Below, in pieces: positions 1 to 7,434 of a stretch of DNA of 64,000 bases. The notes beneath the pieces were generated by a model that had not been told where the DNA came from, made no database searches, and saw only the letters and a program-made list of their open reading frames with translations. This DNA is from Micromonospora fulviviridis (GTDB lineage: Bacteria; Actinomycetota; Actinomycetes; Mycobacteriales; Micromonosporaceae). The position numbers and the translations under genes were made by a program. The first letter of the stretch is position 1; the number at the start of each line of letters is the position of its first letter. The stretch lies in NCBI RefSeq assembly GCF_014648395.1, contig NZ_BMRA01000005.1, positions 126,866 through 190,865 of the forward strand, read 5' to 3'.

Positions 1-1
1 C

Positions 2-1288
2 TTCATCGTCGACGTGCTCACCGAGGAGTTCGGCGCGTCGATGGCGATCGACCCGGCGGCGTTCCGCCGCAAGTTCCGCAAGATGGCCGCCTCCCCGTTC
101 GCCTTCTACCGGGGCAGCGCCTCGCTCTTCTACGCGGACCAGCGCGGCGACTTCGCCAGCGACCGGTTCCTCGACGACCGGACCAGCCGGGTGTGGATTC
201 ACGGCGACCTGCACGCCGAGAACTTCGGCACCTACATGAACGCCTCCGGGCAGCTCGTCTTCAACGTCAACGACTTCGACGAGGCGTACGTCGGGCCGTT
301 CTCCTGGGACCTGAAGCGCTTCGCCGCCAGCGTGGCCCTGCTCGGCTACGCCAAGGCGCTCTCCGACCGGGTGATCGGCGAGCTGGTGGCCGGCTTCGCC
401 CGGTCGTACCTGGCCGAGCTGCGGGCCATCGCGGCCGGCGGCGACGACGCGATCGGCTCGATCACCCTGGACAACGCCGACGGCGTGCTGCGCCGGGTGC
501 TCCAGCAGGCCCGGCTGAACACCCGGGTCGACCTGCTCGCCACGCAGACCACCATCGACAACTACGAGCGCCGGTTCTCCCTGGGTGACGGGGTCTACGA
601 GGTCGACGCCGCGACCCGGGAAAAGGTGTGCGCCGCCTTCCAGGACTACCTGGGCACGCTGCCGGTGGGTAGCGCCCGGCTCCGCCCGGTCGCCGCGAAC
701 ATCAAGGACGTGGTGCTGCGCAAGGGCGTGGGCATCGGCTCGGCCGGGCTGCCCTCGTACAACCTGCTGCTGGAGGGGCACACCCAGGCGCTGGAGAACG
801 ACGTCGTCATCTACATGAAGCAGGCCCAGGTGCCGGCGGTGGCGCGGCACATCGACGACGAGGGGGTCCGCTCGTACTTCCGGCACCAGGGGCACCGGAC
901 CGCCGAGTCGCAGCGCGCGTTGCAGGCGCACGCCGACCCGTGGCTGGGCTTCACCGAGCTGGACGGGGCCGGCCAGCTCGTCGCCGAGGTCTCCCCGTAC
1001 GCGGCCGACCTCGACTGGGCCGACGTCAACGAGCCGGAGGAGCTCGGCGGGGTGCTCACCGACCTGGGCCGGGCGGTGGCCCGGATGCACTCGGTGGCCG
1101 ACGACGAGTCCAGCCACGACCTGGTGGACTACTCCACCGAGGAGGCGATCGTCGCGGTCGTGGACGCCGACGCGGAGCGCTTCGTCGACTACCTGATCGA
1201 CTTCGCGCACACCTACGGCATCCGGGCCCGCGAGGACCACCAGCTCTTCGTGGACCTGTTCCGCAACGGCCGGCTCCCCGGCATCTGA
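2..1288 (+). CDS. DUF2252 family protein (5' partial)
   Basis: The frame is open to the first bases of the window (it reads FIVDV before an internal GTG at 14), so the true start lies upstream and only about 428 residues are visible. It matches the DUF2252 family, which is uncharacterised but distantly resembles aminoglycoside-phosphotransferase and protein-kinase-like folds. Seen are HGDLHAENFG, the likely catalytic-loop His-Gly-Asp with a downstream Asn, and NVNDFDEAYVGPFSWDLKR, with the likely metal-binding Asp. The family assignment is firm from motif order and length. Any kinase activity is inference and the substrate is unknown. The gene converges on the dehydrogenase that follows, with a shared hairpin between them. 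Confidence 0.85.
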   Translation, partial: FIVDVLTEEFGASMAIDPAAFRRKFRKMAASPFAFYRGSASLFYADQRGDFASDRFLDDRTSRVWIHGDLHAENFGTYMNASGQLVFNVNDFDEAYVGPFSWDLKRFAASVALLGYAKALSDRVIGELVAGFARSYLAELRAIAAGGDDAIGSITLDNADGVLRRVLQQARLNTRVDLLATQTTIDNYERRFSLGDGVYEVDAATREKVCAAFQDYLGTLPVGSARLRPVAANIKDVVLRKGVGIGSAGLPSYNLLLEGHTQALENDVVIYMKQAQVPAVARHIDDEGVRSYFRHQGHRTAESQRALQAHADPWLGFTELDGAGQLVAEVSPYAADLDWADVNEPEELGGVLTDLGRAVARMHSVADDESSHDLVDYSTEEAIVAVVDADAERFVDYLIDFAHTYGIRAREDHQLFVDLFRNGRLPGI

Positions 1289-1294
1289 GGCTCC

Positions 1295-1324
1295 GGGGCG
1301 GTGGAGCCCGCGCTCCGCCGCCCC
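1295..1324. terminator. Bidirectional terminator hairpin
   Basis: A 13-bp stem (1295-1307 with 1312-1324, one U-G pair) closes a 4-base loop. It fills the 39-base gap between the converging DUF2252 and dehydrogenase genes. There is no clear T tract on either side, which is common in GC-rich actinobacteria. Confidence 0.7.
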
Positions 1325-1327
1325 GCC

Positions 1328-2374
1328 TCACCGCTCGAATTCGAGCACCACCTTGATGTCCTCGCCCGCGGACGCGTACGCGTCGGCGTACGAGGAGACC
1401 GGCACCCGCCGGGTGATCAGCGAGTTCAGCCAGGACTGGTCGGCCCGGGCGAGCGCGTCCGCCGCCATGTCCCAGTGCCGGCGGTTGGCGTTCACCGAGC
1501 CGAAGACCACGTTGTTCTCCAGCACCAGGTCCCGGTTGAGCGCTCCCGCGTCGAAGTTGATGGTCCGGCCGCCGCTGGACACGCCGGTGAGACAGACGAC
1601 GCCGTTCGGTCCGGCCTTGCACATGGCGTCCAGCACCACCACCGGGGCGCCGGTGCACTCCACCACCACGTCCGGCGCGAAGTCCAGCTCCGCCACCGTC
1701 GTGGTGTGGTACGTCGCGCCGAGCGCGCGGACCAGCTCCGGCTTCGGCCCGGTCTTGTTCCGGTCCAGCACGTGCACCGACAGCCCGCGCTGGATGCCCA
1801 TCAGGGCGGCCAGCAGCCCGATCGGCCCGGCGCCGGTGACCAGCACGTTCTGCGGTTGCCACACGGCCCGGCTGCCGATCCGTTCGATGTGGTCCCACGC
1901 CTTCGCCACCACGCTCGTCGGCTCCAGCAGCATCCCGACCGGCGCGAGCACCGGGTCCAGGCGGACGGCGAACCGGGGCTGCACCCGCCAGCGGTCCCGG
2001 GCGAAGCCGGGCAGCCCCTTGATCCCGTGCTCGGTGTACCGGCCGTTGCGGCACATGTCCCACTCGCCCACGGCGCAGTTCGGGCAGGGCACCGGATCCG
2101 GGTGCCGGACGATCCCGGCCACCAGGTCGCCGGGCTGGAGGGTGCCCGTCGGGTCCTCCAGCACCCGGCCCAGCGCCTCGTGACCGAGCACGAGCCGGTC
2201 CTGGCCGCGCGGGGCCTCGCCGTACTCGCCCGCGATGATCTCCAGGTCGGTCCCGCAGACGCCGACAGCCAGGGCCTGCACCAGGATCGCGCCCTCCTCC
2301 GCGACCGGCTCGGGCCAGTCGTCGACGAGACGCAGCGAATCGGGGACGCCGGGAGTCACAGTGACAGCGCGCAC
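1328..2374 (-). CDS. Zinc-dependent glucose 1-dehydrogenase / alcohol dehydrogenase family
   Basis: Medium-chain dehydrogenase/reductase, about 348 residues, most like the glucose 1-dehydrogenase (Glc_DH) subgroup. Seen: the catalytic zinc Cys in VGVCGTDLEI, LGHEALG with the His-Glu pair, a partial structural-zinc lobe CPNCAVGEWDMC, the dinucleotide-binding VTGAGPIGLLAAL near mid-protein, and a conserved VVECTGAP segment. It probably oxidises a sugar or alcohol with NAD(P). The start is uncertain. An ATG at 2383 abuts GGGGAAGG with almost no spacing, whereas the GTG at 2374 (MRAVTVTPG) has that Shine-Dalgarno about 9 bases upstream, so I prefer 2374. It is divergent from nuoC. Confidence 0.85.
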   Translation of the reverse strand: MRAVTVTPGVPDSLRLVDDWPEPVAEEGAILVQALAVGVCGTDLEIIAGEYGEAPRGQDRLVLGHEALGRVLEDPTGTLQPGDLVAGIVRHPDPVPCPNCAVGEWDMCRNGRYTEHGIKGLPGFARDRWRVQPRFAVRLDPVLAPVGMLLEPTSVVAKAWDHIERIGSRAVWQPQNVLVTGAGPIGLLAALMGIQRGLSVHVLDRNKTGPKPELVRALGATYHTTTVAELDFAPDVVVECTGAPVVVLDAMCKAGPNGVVCLTGVSSGGRTINFDAGALNRDLVLENNVVFGSVNANRRHWDMAADALARADQSWLNSLITRRVPVSSYADAYASAGEDIKVVLEFER

Positions 2375-2474
2375 GGTGTTCATCCTTCCCCGGCGGAGGC
2401 CCGCGCGCCGGCAAAGCGGTGGATCCCGCCCGGGCGGGCGTGGACGGCCCGACACGGCTCCGGGCCGGCGGCCA

Positions 2475-2480
2475 TAGGAT
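2475..2480 (+). promoter_or_regulatory. -10 element of leaderless nuoC promoter
   Basis: TAGGAT lies 7 bases before the nuoC ATG at 2488, the arrangement of leaderless actinobacterial transcripts. No Shine-Dalgarno is seen in front of nuoC. No convincing -35 was identified. Confidence 0.6.
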
Positions 2481-2487
2481 CAGCGGC

Positions 2488-3258
2488 ATGACTCCGGAAG
2501 AGGTCGGCCGACGGGTGGTCGCGCTGCTCGCGCCCGTCGAGGCCACCGCGTCGGTCTCCGGCGGTCAGGGGTACGCCCGCGCCACCGTCGACGTACCCCC
2601 GGCGAGCTGGCGCGACGCGGTGCGCGCGGCACGCGGCGACGCCGAGCTGGGCTGCGACTTCTTCGACTGGCTGTCCGCCGTCGACGAGCTGGCCGAGGGC
2701 TTCGACATCGTGGCCCACCTGTGGTCGGTCCGGCACCGGCACGGGCTGCTGCTGCGTACCCGGGTGCCGCGGGAGACGCCGGTCGTGGCGTCCGTGGTCG
2801 ACGTCTTCCCGGGTGCGGCCTGGCACGAGCGGGAGACCCACGAGATGTTCGGCATCGGCTTCGAGGGGCACGGCGAGCTGCGGCCGCTGCTGCTGCCGCC
2901 GGAGTTCGAGGGCCACCCGCTGCGCAAGGAGTTCGTGCTCGCCTCCCGGGTGGCCAAGCCGTGGCCGGGCGCGAAGGAGCCGGGCGAGTCGGAGGCGGGC
3001 GGCGGTCGCCGGCCGATCCGGCCGCCGGGCGTGCCGGCGCCGGGGGAGTGGGGCACGACGCCCACGCCGGCCGGCGCGGCCGGGATGGGCGAGGGCCCCC
3101 GTGGGGGTACGCCGGCCCGCCCGGCCCGCGAACGTCCCGCCCGCCCGGCCCCGGGTGAGCGTCCGGCCCCGGGTGAGCGCCCCGCCCCGGGCGCGGGTCG
3201 GCCGGCCGGTCCGGTCCGCCGGGAGCCGGGGGCCGACACCGAGGAGGGGGAGGGCTGA
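2488..3258 (+). CDS. nuoC: NADH-quinone oxidoreductase subunit C (proton-translocating complex I)
   Basis: Peripheral-arm subunit of complex I, about 256 residues. The first 170 or so residues form the 30-kDa-subunit domain: FFDWLSAVDEL, then VASVVDVFPGAAWHERETHEMFGI and LLLPPEFEGHPLRKEF, the family signature. The last 80 residues are a low-complexity Pro/Gly/Arg tail that includes a short tandem repeat (PGERPA, bases 3148-3183) and is not part of the fold. ATG 2488 was chosen over an in-frame ATG at 2419 because the conserved N-terminus begins there and a -10 hexamer sits 7 bases upstream. The stop overlaps the nuoH start by one base (TGATG). This copy has no nuoA, nuoB or nuoD beside it. 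Confidence 0.9.
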   Translation: MTPEEVGRRVVALLAPVEATASVSGGQGYARATVDVPPASWRDAVRAARGDAELGCDFFDWLSAVDELAEGFDIVAHLWSVRHRHGLLLRTRVPRETPVVASVVDVFPGAAWHERETHEMFGIGFEGHGELRPLLLPPEFEGHPLRKEFVLASRVAKPWPGAKEPGESEAGGGRRPIRPPGVPAPGEWGTTPTPAGAAGMGEGPRGGTPARPARERPARPAPGERPAPGERPAPGAGRPAGPVRREPGADTEEGEG

Positions 3259-4220
3259 TGCCGACCTGGTTGGAGCTGGTCCTCCGGGTGGCGGCCGTGC
3301 TCGTCGCGTTCCTCACCCTGCCGCTGATCGTGGGCCAGACCGAGCACAAGGTGATGGCCCACATGCAGGGCCGGCTCGGCCCCATGTACGCGGGCGGCTT
3401 CCACGGCTGGGCGCAGCTGGTGGCCGACGGCATCAAGTTCGTCCAGAAGGAGGACGTCACCCCGCGCGATGCGGACCGGCCCGTGTTCCGGCTGGCCCCC
3501 GCGGTGGCCCTGGTGCCCTACCTGCTCGCCCTGCTGGTCATCCCGCTCGGTCCGGGCGACCTGGTGGGGCAGCCGCTGGACATCGGCCTGTTCTTCGTGC
3601 TGGCCGTGGTCGGCATCGGGGTGCTGGCAGTGCTCATGTCGGCCTGGGCCTCGGCCAACAAGTACAGCCTGCTCGGCGGGCTGCGCGGGGCGGCACAGCT
3701 GCTCGGCTACGAGCTGCCACTGGTGCTGGCCGCCGCCTCGGTGGCGATGGCGGCGGGGACGCTCAGCCTGCCCGGCATCGTGGCGGCGTGGCACCCCTGG
3801 TGGCTGCTGTGGCAGGCGCCGGCCATGGTGATCTTCTTCGTCGCCGGGCTGGCCGAGATCCGCCGGCCCCCGTTCGACATGCCGGTCGCCGACTCCGAGC
3901 TGGTCTTCGGCTACATGACCGAGTACACCGGCCTGCGCTTCGCGTTCTTCCTGCTCGCCGAGTACGTCGGCATCGTGGTGATCGCCGCCCTGACCACGGT
4001 GCTGTTCCTGGGCGGCTGGCACGGCCCGTTCGCCGACGCCCAGCTCGGCTGGCTGTGGACCCTGCTCAAGGTGTTCGCCGTCGCGTTCGTGATCATCTGG
4101 CTCCGGGTGAGCTACCCACGGCTGCGCGAGGACCAGCTCCAGCGCCTCTGCTGGCTGGTGCTGGTCCCGCTGGCCCTGGCCCAGCTGGTGCTGACCGCCG
4201 CCGTCCGCCTGGCCATGTGA
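3258..4220 (+). CDS. nuoH: NADH-quinone oxidoreductase subunit H
   Basis: Integral membrane subunit of complex I (ND1 homologue, 320 residues) that forms the quinone-access chamber between the peripheral and membrane arms. Seen: multiple hydrophobic helices, RLGPMYAGGFHGWAQLVADG near residue 36, and the quinone-site signature EIRRPPFDMPVADSELVFGY followed by MTEYTG. It is translationally coupled to nuoC by a one-base overlap. It is followed not by nuoI, as in a normal operon, but by a reverse-strand gene, so the nuo block is split here. Confidence 0.95.
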   Translation: MPTWLELVLRVAAVLVAFLTLPLIVGQTEHKVMAHMQGRLGPMYAGGFHGWAQLVADGIKFVQKEDVTPRDADRPVFRLAPAVALVPYLLALLVIPLGPGDLVGQPLDIGLFFVLAVVGIGVLAVLMSAWASANKYSLLGGLRGAAQLLGYELPLVLAAASVAMAAGTLSLPGIVAAWHPWWLLWQAPAMVIFFVAGLAEIRRPPFDMPVADSELVFGYMTEYTGLRFAFFLLAEYVGIVVIAALTTVLFLGGWHGPFADAQLGWLWTLLKVFAVAFVIIWLRVSYPRLREDQLQRLCWLVLVPLALAQLVLTAAVRLAM

Positions 4221-4236
4221 GGGAAGGCCCGCGGGG

Positions 4237-5292
4237 TCAGCCGAGATCGCGCAGCGGGGTGTGGGCCGGCTCGACGCGTTCGTGCGGCGGCGCCGGCAGC
4301 GGCGGGGTGCCGTCGCCGAACGGGCGGCCGCCGAGCTGCTCGCGGCCGTGCGGGGTGAGCCAGTTCGCCAGGTCCGGGCCGAGCGGCACGACCCCGGTCG
4401 GGTTGATGTCCCGGTGCACCTCGTAGTAGTGCCGCTTGATGTGGTCGAAGTCGACGGTGTCGCCGAAGCCCGGGGTCTGGAACAGGTCCCGGGCGTACGC
4501 CCAGAGCACCGGCATCTCGGCGAGCTTCTGCCGGTTGCACTTGAAGTGGCCGTGGTAGACCGGGTCGAAGCGGACCAGCGTGGTGAACAGCCGGACGTCC
4601 GCCTCGGTGATCGTGTCGCCGACCAGGTAGCGCTGCCCGGCCAGCCGCTCGGTCAACCAGTCCAGCCGGTCGAAGAGCCGGTGGTACGCCCGCTCGTACG
4701 CCTCCTGGCTGCCGGCGAAGCCGCACCGGTAGACGCCGTTGTTCACGTCCGCGAAGACCACCGCGTTGACCTCGTCGATCTCGTCGCGCAGCCGCTCCGG
4801 GTAGAGCTGCGGCGCGCCCGGCCGGTGGTGCGCGGTCCACTCCGTCGACAGGTCCAGGCTCATCTGCGCGTAGTCGTTGGTGACCACCTGCCCGGTCGGC
4901 ACGTCCACGATCGCCGGCACCGTGATGCCGCGCTCGTAGCCGGGGAAGCGCCGGAAGTAGGCGTCGGCCAGCCGCTCGATGCCGAGCACCGGGTCCCGGC
5001 CGCCCGGGTCGAGGTCGAAGGTCCAGCTCCGCTTGTCGTGGGTGGGCCCGGCCACCGCCATCGAGATGGCGTCCTCCAGCCCGAGCAGCCGCCGGACGAT
5101 GATCAGCCGGTTCGCCCACGGGCAGGCCCGGCTGACCGCCAGCCGGTACCGGCCCGCCTCCACCGGCCAGCCGCTCGCCCCGTCGGCGGTGATCCGGGTG
5201 GCGATGTAGCGCTGGTCCCGGGTGAACTCGCCGCCCGGCTCGACGTACTTGCCGCCGGTCCGGTCGAGGATCTCGTCGCTGTTGCCGCCCAC
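4237..5292 (-). CDS. Glutathionyl-hydroquinone reductase-like protein (Xi-class GST, ECM4/YqjG family)
   Basis: About 351 residues, the normal length for the Xi class of glutathione transferases, which reduce S-glutathionyl-hydroquinones. The thioredoxin-like N-terminal domain carries the catalytic motif CPWANR (Cys57). The helical C-terminal domain has YLVGDTITEADVRLFTTLVR and HFKCNR, typical of the family. Actinobacteria generally make mycothiol instead of glutathione, so the physiological thiol is probably mycothiol or another thiol (inference). It starts at GTG 5292 with GGGAGG 4 bases upstream. It lies between nuoH and nuoI on the opposite strand and its quinone chemistry may or may not relate to that position. 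Confidence 0.88.
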   Translation of the reverse strand: MGGNSDEILDRTGGKYVEPGGEFTRDQRYIATRITADGASGWPVEAGRYRLAVSRACPWANRLIIVRRLLGLEDAISMAVAGPTHDKRSWTFDLDPGGRDPVLGIERLADAYFRRFPGYERGITVPAIVDVPTGQVVTNDYAQMSLDLSTEWTAHHRPGAPQLYPERLRDEIDEVNAVVFADVNNGVYRCGFAGSQEAYERAYHRLFDRLDWLTERLAGQRYLVGDTITEADVRLFTTLVRFDPVYHGHFKCNRQKLAEMPVLWAYARDLFQTPGFGDTVDFDHIKRHYYEVHRDINPTGVVPLGPDLANWLTPHGREQLGGRPFGDGTPPLPAPPHERVEPAHTPLRDLG

Positions 5293-5375
5293 GCCGCCTC
5301 CCGAGGATGTCTCGTTCCGGTCCCATCATGGTCGTTCGGGCCGCTCCTGGCAGGCCGAGCGGGAAGGGCGGCGGC

Positions 5376-5381
5376 TAGGCT
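5376..5381 (+). promoter_or_regulatory. -10 element of leaderless SnoaL-like gene
   Basis: TAGGCT lies 6 bases before the GTG start at 5388, with no Shine-Dalgarno, consistent with a leaderless transcript. Confidence 0.55.
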
Positions 5382-5387
5382 GCCGCC

Positions 5388-5810
5388 GTGACCGATGTGG
5401 AGGCGGCGGCCCGACGCTTCATCGCGGACGTGTGGAACGCCGGCCGCGAGGAGAGCGCGTACGACCTGATCGCCGAGGACTGCCCGGGGCTGGGCGGGAC
5501 CGGCCCGGAGGCCACCCTGGCCTGGCACCGGGACCGGCGGGCGTCCTTCCCCGACCTGCGCTACAAGGTCGTCGAGCTGGTGGCCGCCGGCGACCGGGTG
5601 GCCGTGCACTGGCGGGCCGCCGGCACCCAGGCCGGGCAGTTCGGCCCGGTGCCGCCGACCGGCCGGGTGGTCAGCTACTCCGGGGCGAGCTTCCTCCGCT
5701 TCGACGAGACCGGCCGGATCGTCGACGTGTGGAGCGTCAACGAGCTGTTCCAGGTGCTCCAGCAGCTCGGCGTCGAGATGCTCCCGCCGCTGCCGGCCAC
5801 CGGGGCCTGA
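5388..5810 (+). CDS. SnoaL-like / ester cyclase family protein
   Basis: A 140-residue protein of the NTF2-like fold, SnoaL (polyketide cyclase-like) family. Seen: the N-terminal helix AAARRFIADVWNAGR, the strand VVELVAAGDRVAVHWRAAGTQAGQF, a GRVVSYSGASFLRFDETGRIVDVWSV strand pair and the terminal LFQVLQQLG helix. Most such stand-alone proteins have no known reaction; members range from polyketide cyclases to limonene epoxide hydrolase-like enzymes. The start GTG 5388 is supported by the -10 hexamer 6 bases upstream. It is divergent from the GST-like gene and precedes nuoI by 78 bases on the same strand. Confidence 0.8.
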   Translation: MTDVEAAARRFIADVWNAGREESAYDLIAEDCPGLGGTGPEATLAWHRDRRASFPDLRYKVVELVAAGDRVAVHWRAAGTQAGQFGPVPPTGRVVSYSGASFLRFDETGRIVDVWSVNELFQVLQQLGVEMLPPLPATGA

Positions 5811-5875
5811 CCCGACCGGCGGCCCGTCGGCGGGCGATCCGCCGGGTGGTGGTCGCGCGCGCCGGGGGCACAGGG

Positions 5876-5881
5876 CAGGAT
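5876..5881 (+). promoter_or_regulatory. Candidate -10 element of nuoI
   Basis: CAGGAT lies 7 bases before the nuoI ATG at 5889. It matches the A2/T6 pattern of a -10 hexamer but begins with C. It suggests that nuoI-N has its own leaderless promoter after the interruption. Confidence 0.4.
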
Positions 5882-5888
5882 GGGCGGC

Positions 5889-6479
5889 ATGAGTGAGCGC
5901 AGCGGGGTGCCCGGCGAGGGGCTGGTGAAGGGCCTGGCGGTCACGCTGAAGACGATGACCCGCCGCTCGACCACGCAGCAGTACCCGGACGTGGCCCCCG
6001 AGCTGCCGCCCCGCTCCCGCGGCGTGATCGCGCTGCTGGAGGAGAACTGCACGGTCTGCATGCTCTGCGCCCGCGAGTGCCCGGACTGGTGCATCTACAT
6101 CGACTCCCACAAGGAGGAGGTGGCGGTCCCCGGCGCCGCCCGTCCCCGCCAGCGCAACGTGCTCGACAAGTTCGACATCGACTTCTCGCTCTGCATGTAC
6201 TGCGGCATCTGCATCGAGGTCTGCCCGTTCGACGCGCTCTACTGGACTCCCGAGTTCGAGTACGCCGAGTACGACATCAAGGACCTGCTGCACGACAAGG
6301 ACCACCTGGGCGAGTGGATGGTCACCGTCCCGCCGCCGCCGGCCCACGACCCGCACGGCGATCCCTCGAAGGAGGAGACCACCGCCGCCCGCAAGGCCGC
6401 GGCCCCCGCCGCGCGTCCGGCCCCGACCCGGGTACGCCCCGAGCCCGGCGCCGAGCAGGGCGGAGGCGCGCCGTCATGA
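5889..6479 (+). CDS. nuoI: NADH-quinone oxidoreductase subunit I (2 x 4Fe-4S)
   Basis: Ferredoxin-like peripheral subunit (about 196 residues) that carries the N6a and N6b tetranuclear clusters toward the quinone site. All eight ligands are seen: Cys54, 57, 60 and 64 in [12 protein letters not shown] and Cys102, 105, 108 and 112 in [12 protein letters not shown]. After about residue 150 there is an Ala/Pro/Arg-rich tail with no counterpart in the standard fold. An in-frame ATG four codons earlier (5880) is possible, but the conserved spacing to a CAGGAT hexamer favours 5889. It overlaps nuoJ by 4 bases (ATGA). Confidence 0.95.
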   Translation: MSERSGVPGEGLVKGLAVTLKTMTRRSTTQQYPDVAPELPPRSRGVIALLEENCTVCMLCARECPDWCIYIDSHKEEVAVPGAARPRQRNVLDKFDIDFSLCMYCGICIEVCPFDALYWTPEFEYAEYDIKDLLHDKDHLGEWMVTVPPPPAHDPHGDPSKEETTAARKAAAPAARPAPTRVRPEPGAEQGGGAPS

Positions 6480-7081
6480 CGGGTGCGGACGTGCTGCTGC
6501 TGGCCCTCGGCGCGGTGGCGGTGGGCGCCGGCGCGCTGGTGGTGGCCACCCGGCACCTGGTCCGGGCCGGCCTCTGGCTGGTGGTCTGCCTGGGCGCGCT
6601 GGCCGGTGACTACCTGGTGCTCGGCGCCGAGCTGGTGGCCTGGGTGCAGGTGCTCATCTACGTCGGCGCGGTCGTGGTGCTGCTGCTGTTCGCGGTGATG
6701 CTCACCCGGGCCCCGATCGGCCCCTCCGACGACCTCGACCGGCCCGGCTGGCCGGCCGCGCTCATCGGCGCCGGCAGCGGGCTGGGCCTGGCCGTGCTGC
6801 TCGTCGACGCGTTCCGCTGGTCCCGGGTCGCGCTGCCGGCCACGGGCACCGCCGAGCGCCTCGGCGAGCAGGTGTTCCGCTCCTGGGTGCTGCCCTTCGA
6901 GGTGCTCTCGGTGCTGCTGCTCGCCGCGCTGGTCGGCGCGATCGTGCTCTCCCGCCCCGACATCGGCCGCCCCGGCGCGACCCCGGCTGCCGCCCCGGCC
7001 CGCCCCGGCCGCCCGGCCGGCCCGGTCGAGCCGGCCCGCCCGGTGGTGGCTGCGGCCGGCGACGAGGGCGGGCGCGCGTGA
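6476..7081 (+). CDS. nuoJ: NADH-quinone oxidoreductase subunit J
   Basis: Membrane subunit of complex I (ND6 homologue, 201 residues). Five hydrophobic helices are visible; the third contains [20 protein letters not shown], matching the conserved helix with its pi-bulge and Tyr. The last 35 residues are a Pro/Ala-rich cytoplasmic tail. It starts at an ATG that overlaps the nuoI stop (ATGA) and ends overlapping the nuoK GTG, so translation is coupled through I-J-K-L-M. Confidence 0.93.
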   Translation: MTGADVLLLALGAVAVGAGALVVATRHLVRAGLWLVVCLGALAGDYLVLGAELVAWVQVLIYVGAVVVLLLFAVMLTRAPIGPSDDLDRPGWPAALIGAGSGLGLAVLLVDAFRWSRVALPATGTAERLGEQVFRSWVLPFEVLSVLLLAALVGAIVLSRPDIGRPGATPAAAPARPGRPAGPVEPARPVVAAAGDEGGRA

Positions 7082-7434
7082 GACCGGTCATCCCGTACGT
7101 CACCGCCGCGCTGCTGTTCGGCCTCGGCGTCTACGGCGTGCTGCGCCGCCGCAACGCCGTCCTCGTGCTCATGGCCGTCGAGCTGATGCTCAACGCCGTC
7201 AACCTGATCCTGGTCACCGCCGACACCACGGTCCGCGCCGCGCTGCCGCACTCCGGCCAGGTCTTCGCGCTCTTCGTGATCGTGCTCGCCGCCGCCGAGA
7301 TCGGCGTCGGGCTGGCCATCGTGCTCCAGCTCTACCGGCTGCGGGCCAGCGTCACGGTGGACGACGTGCCGCTCGCCGAGGCGCCCGCCCCGGCCACCGG
7401 GGCCGCCGCCGACGGGGGCGAGGGGGAGAAGTGA
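7078..7434 (+). CDS. nuoK: NADH-quinone oxidoreductase subunit K
   Basis: Small membrane subunit (ND4L homologue, 118 residues) with three helices. The two buried glutamates needed for proton translocation are present, in [14 protein letters not shown] and in [18 protein letters not shown] short Ala/Pro-rich tail ends the protein. The GTG start overlaps the nuoJ stop and the TGA stop overlaps the nuoL GTG, each by 4 bases. Confidence 0.95.
   Translation: MRPVIPYVTAALLFGLGVYGVLRRRNAVLVLMAVELMLNAVNLILVTADTTVRAALPHSGQVFALFVIVLAAAEIGVGLAIVLQLYRLRASVTVDDVPLAEAPAPATGAAADGGEGEK

Noticed and set aside
3148..3190. Tandem 18-base repeat in the nuoC tail, considered as a repeat element
   Set aside because: Only two full copies that keep the reading frame (PGERPA units); it is ordinary low-complexity coding sequence.
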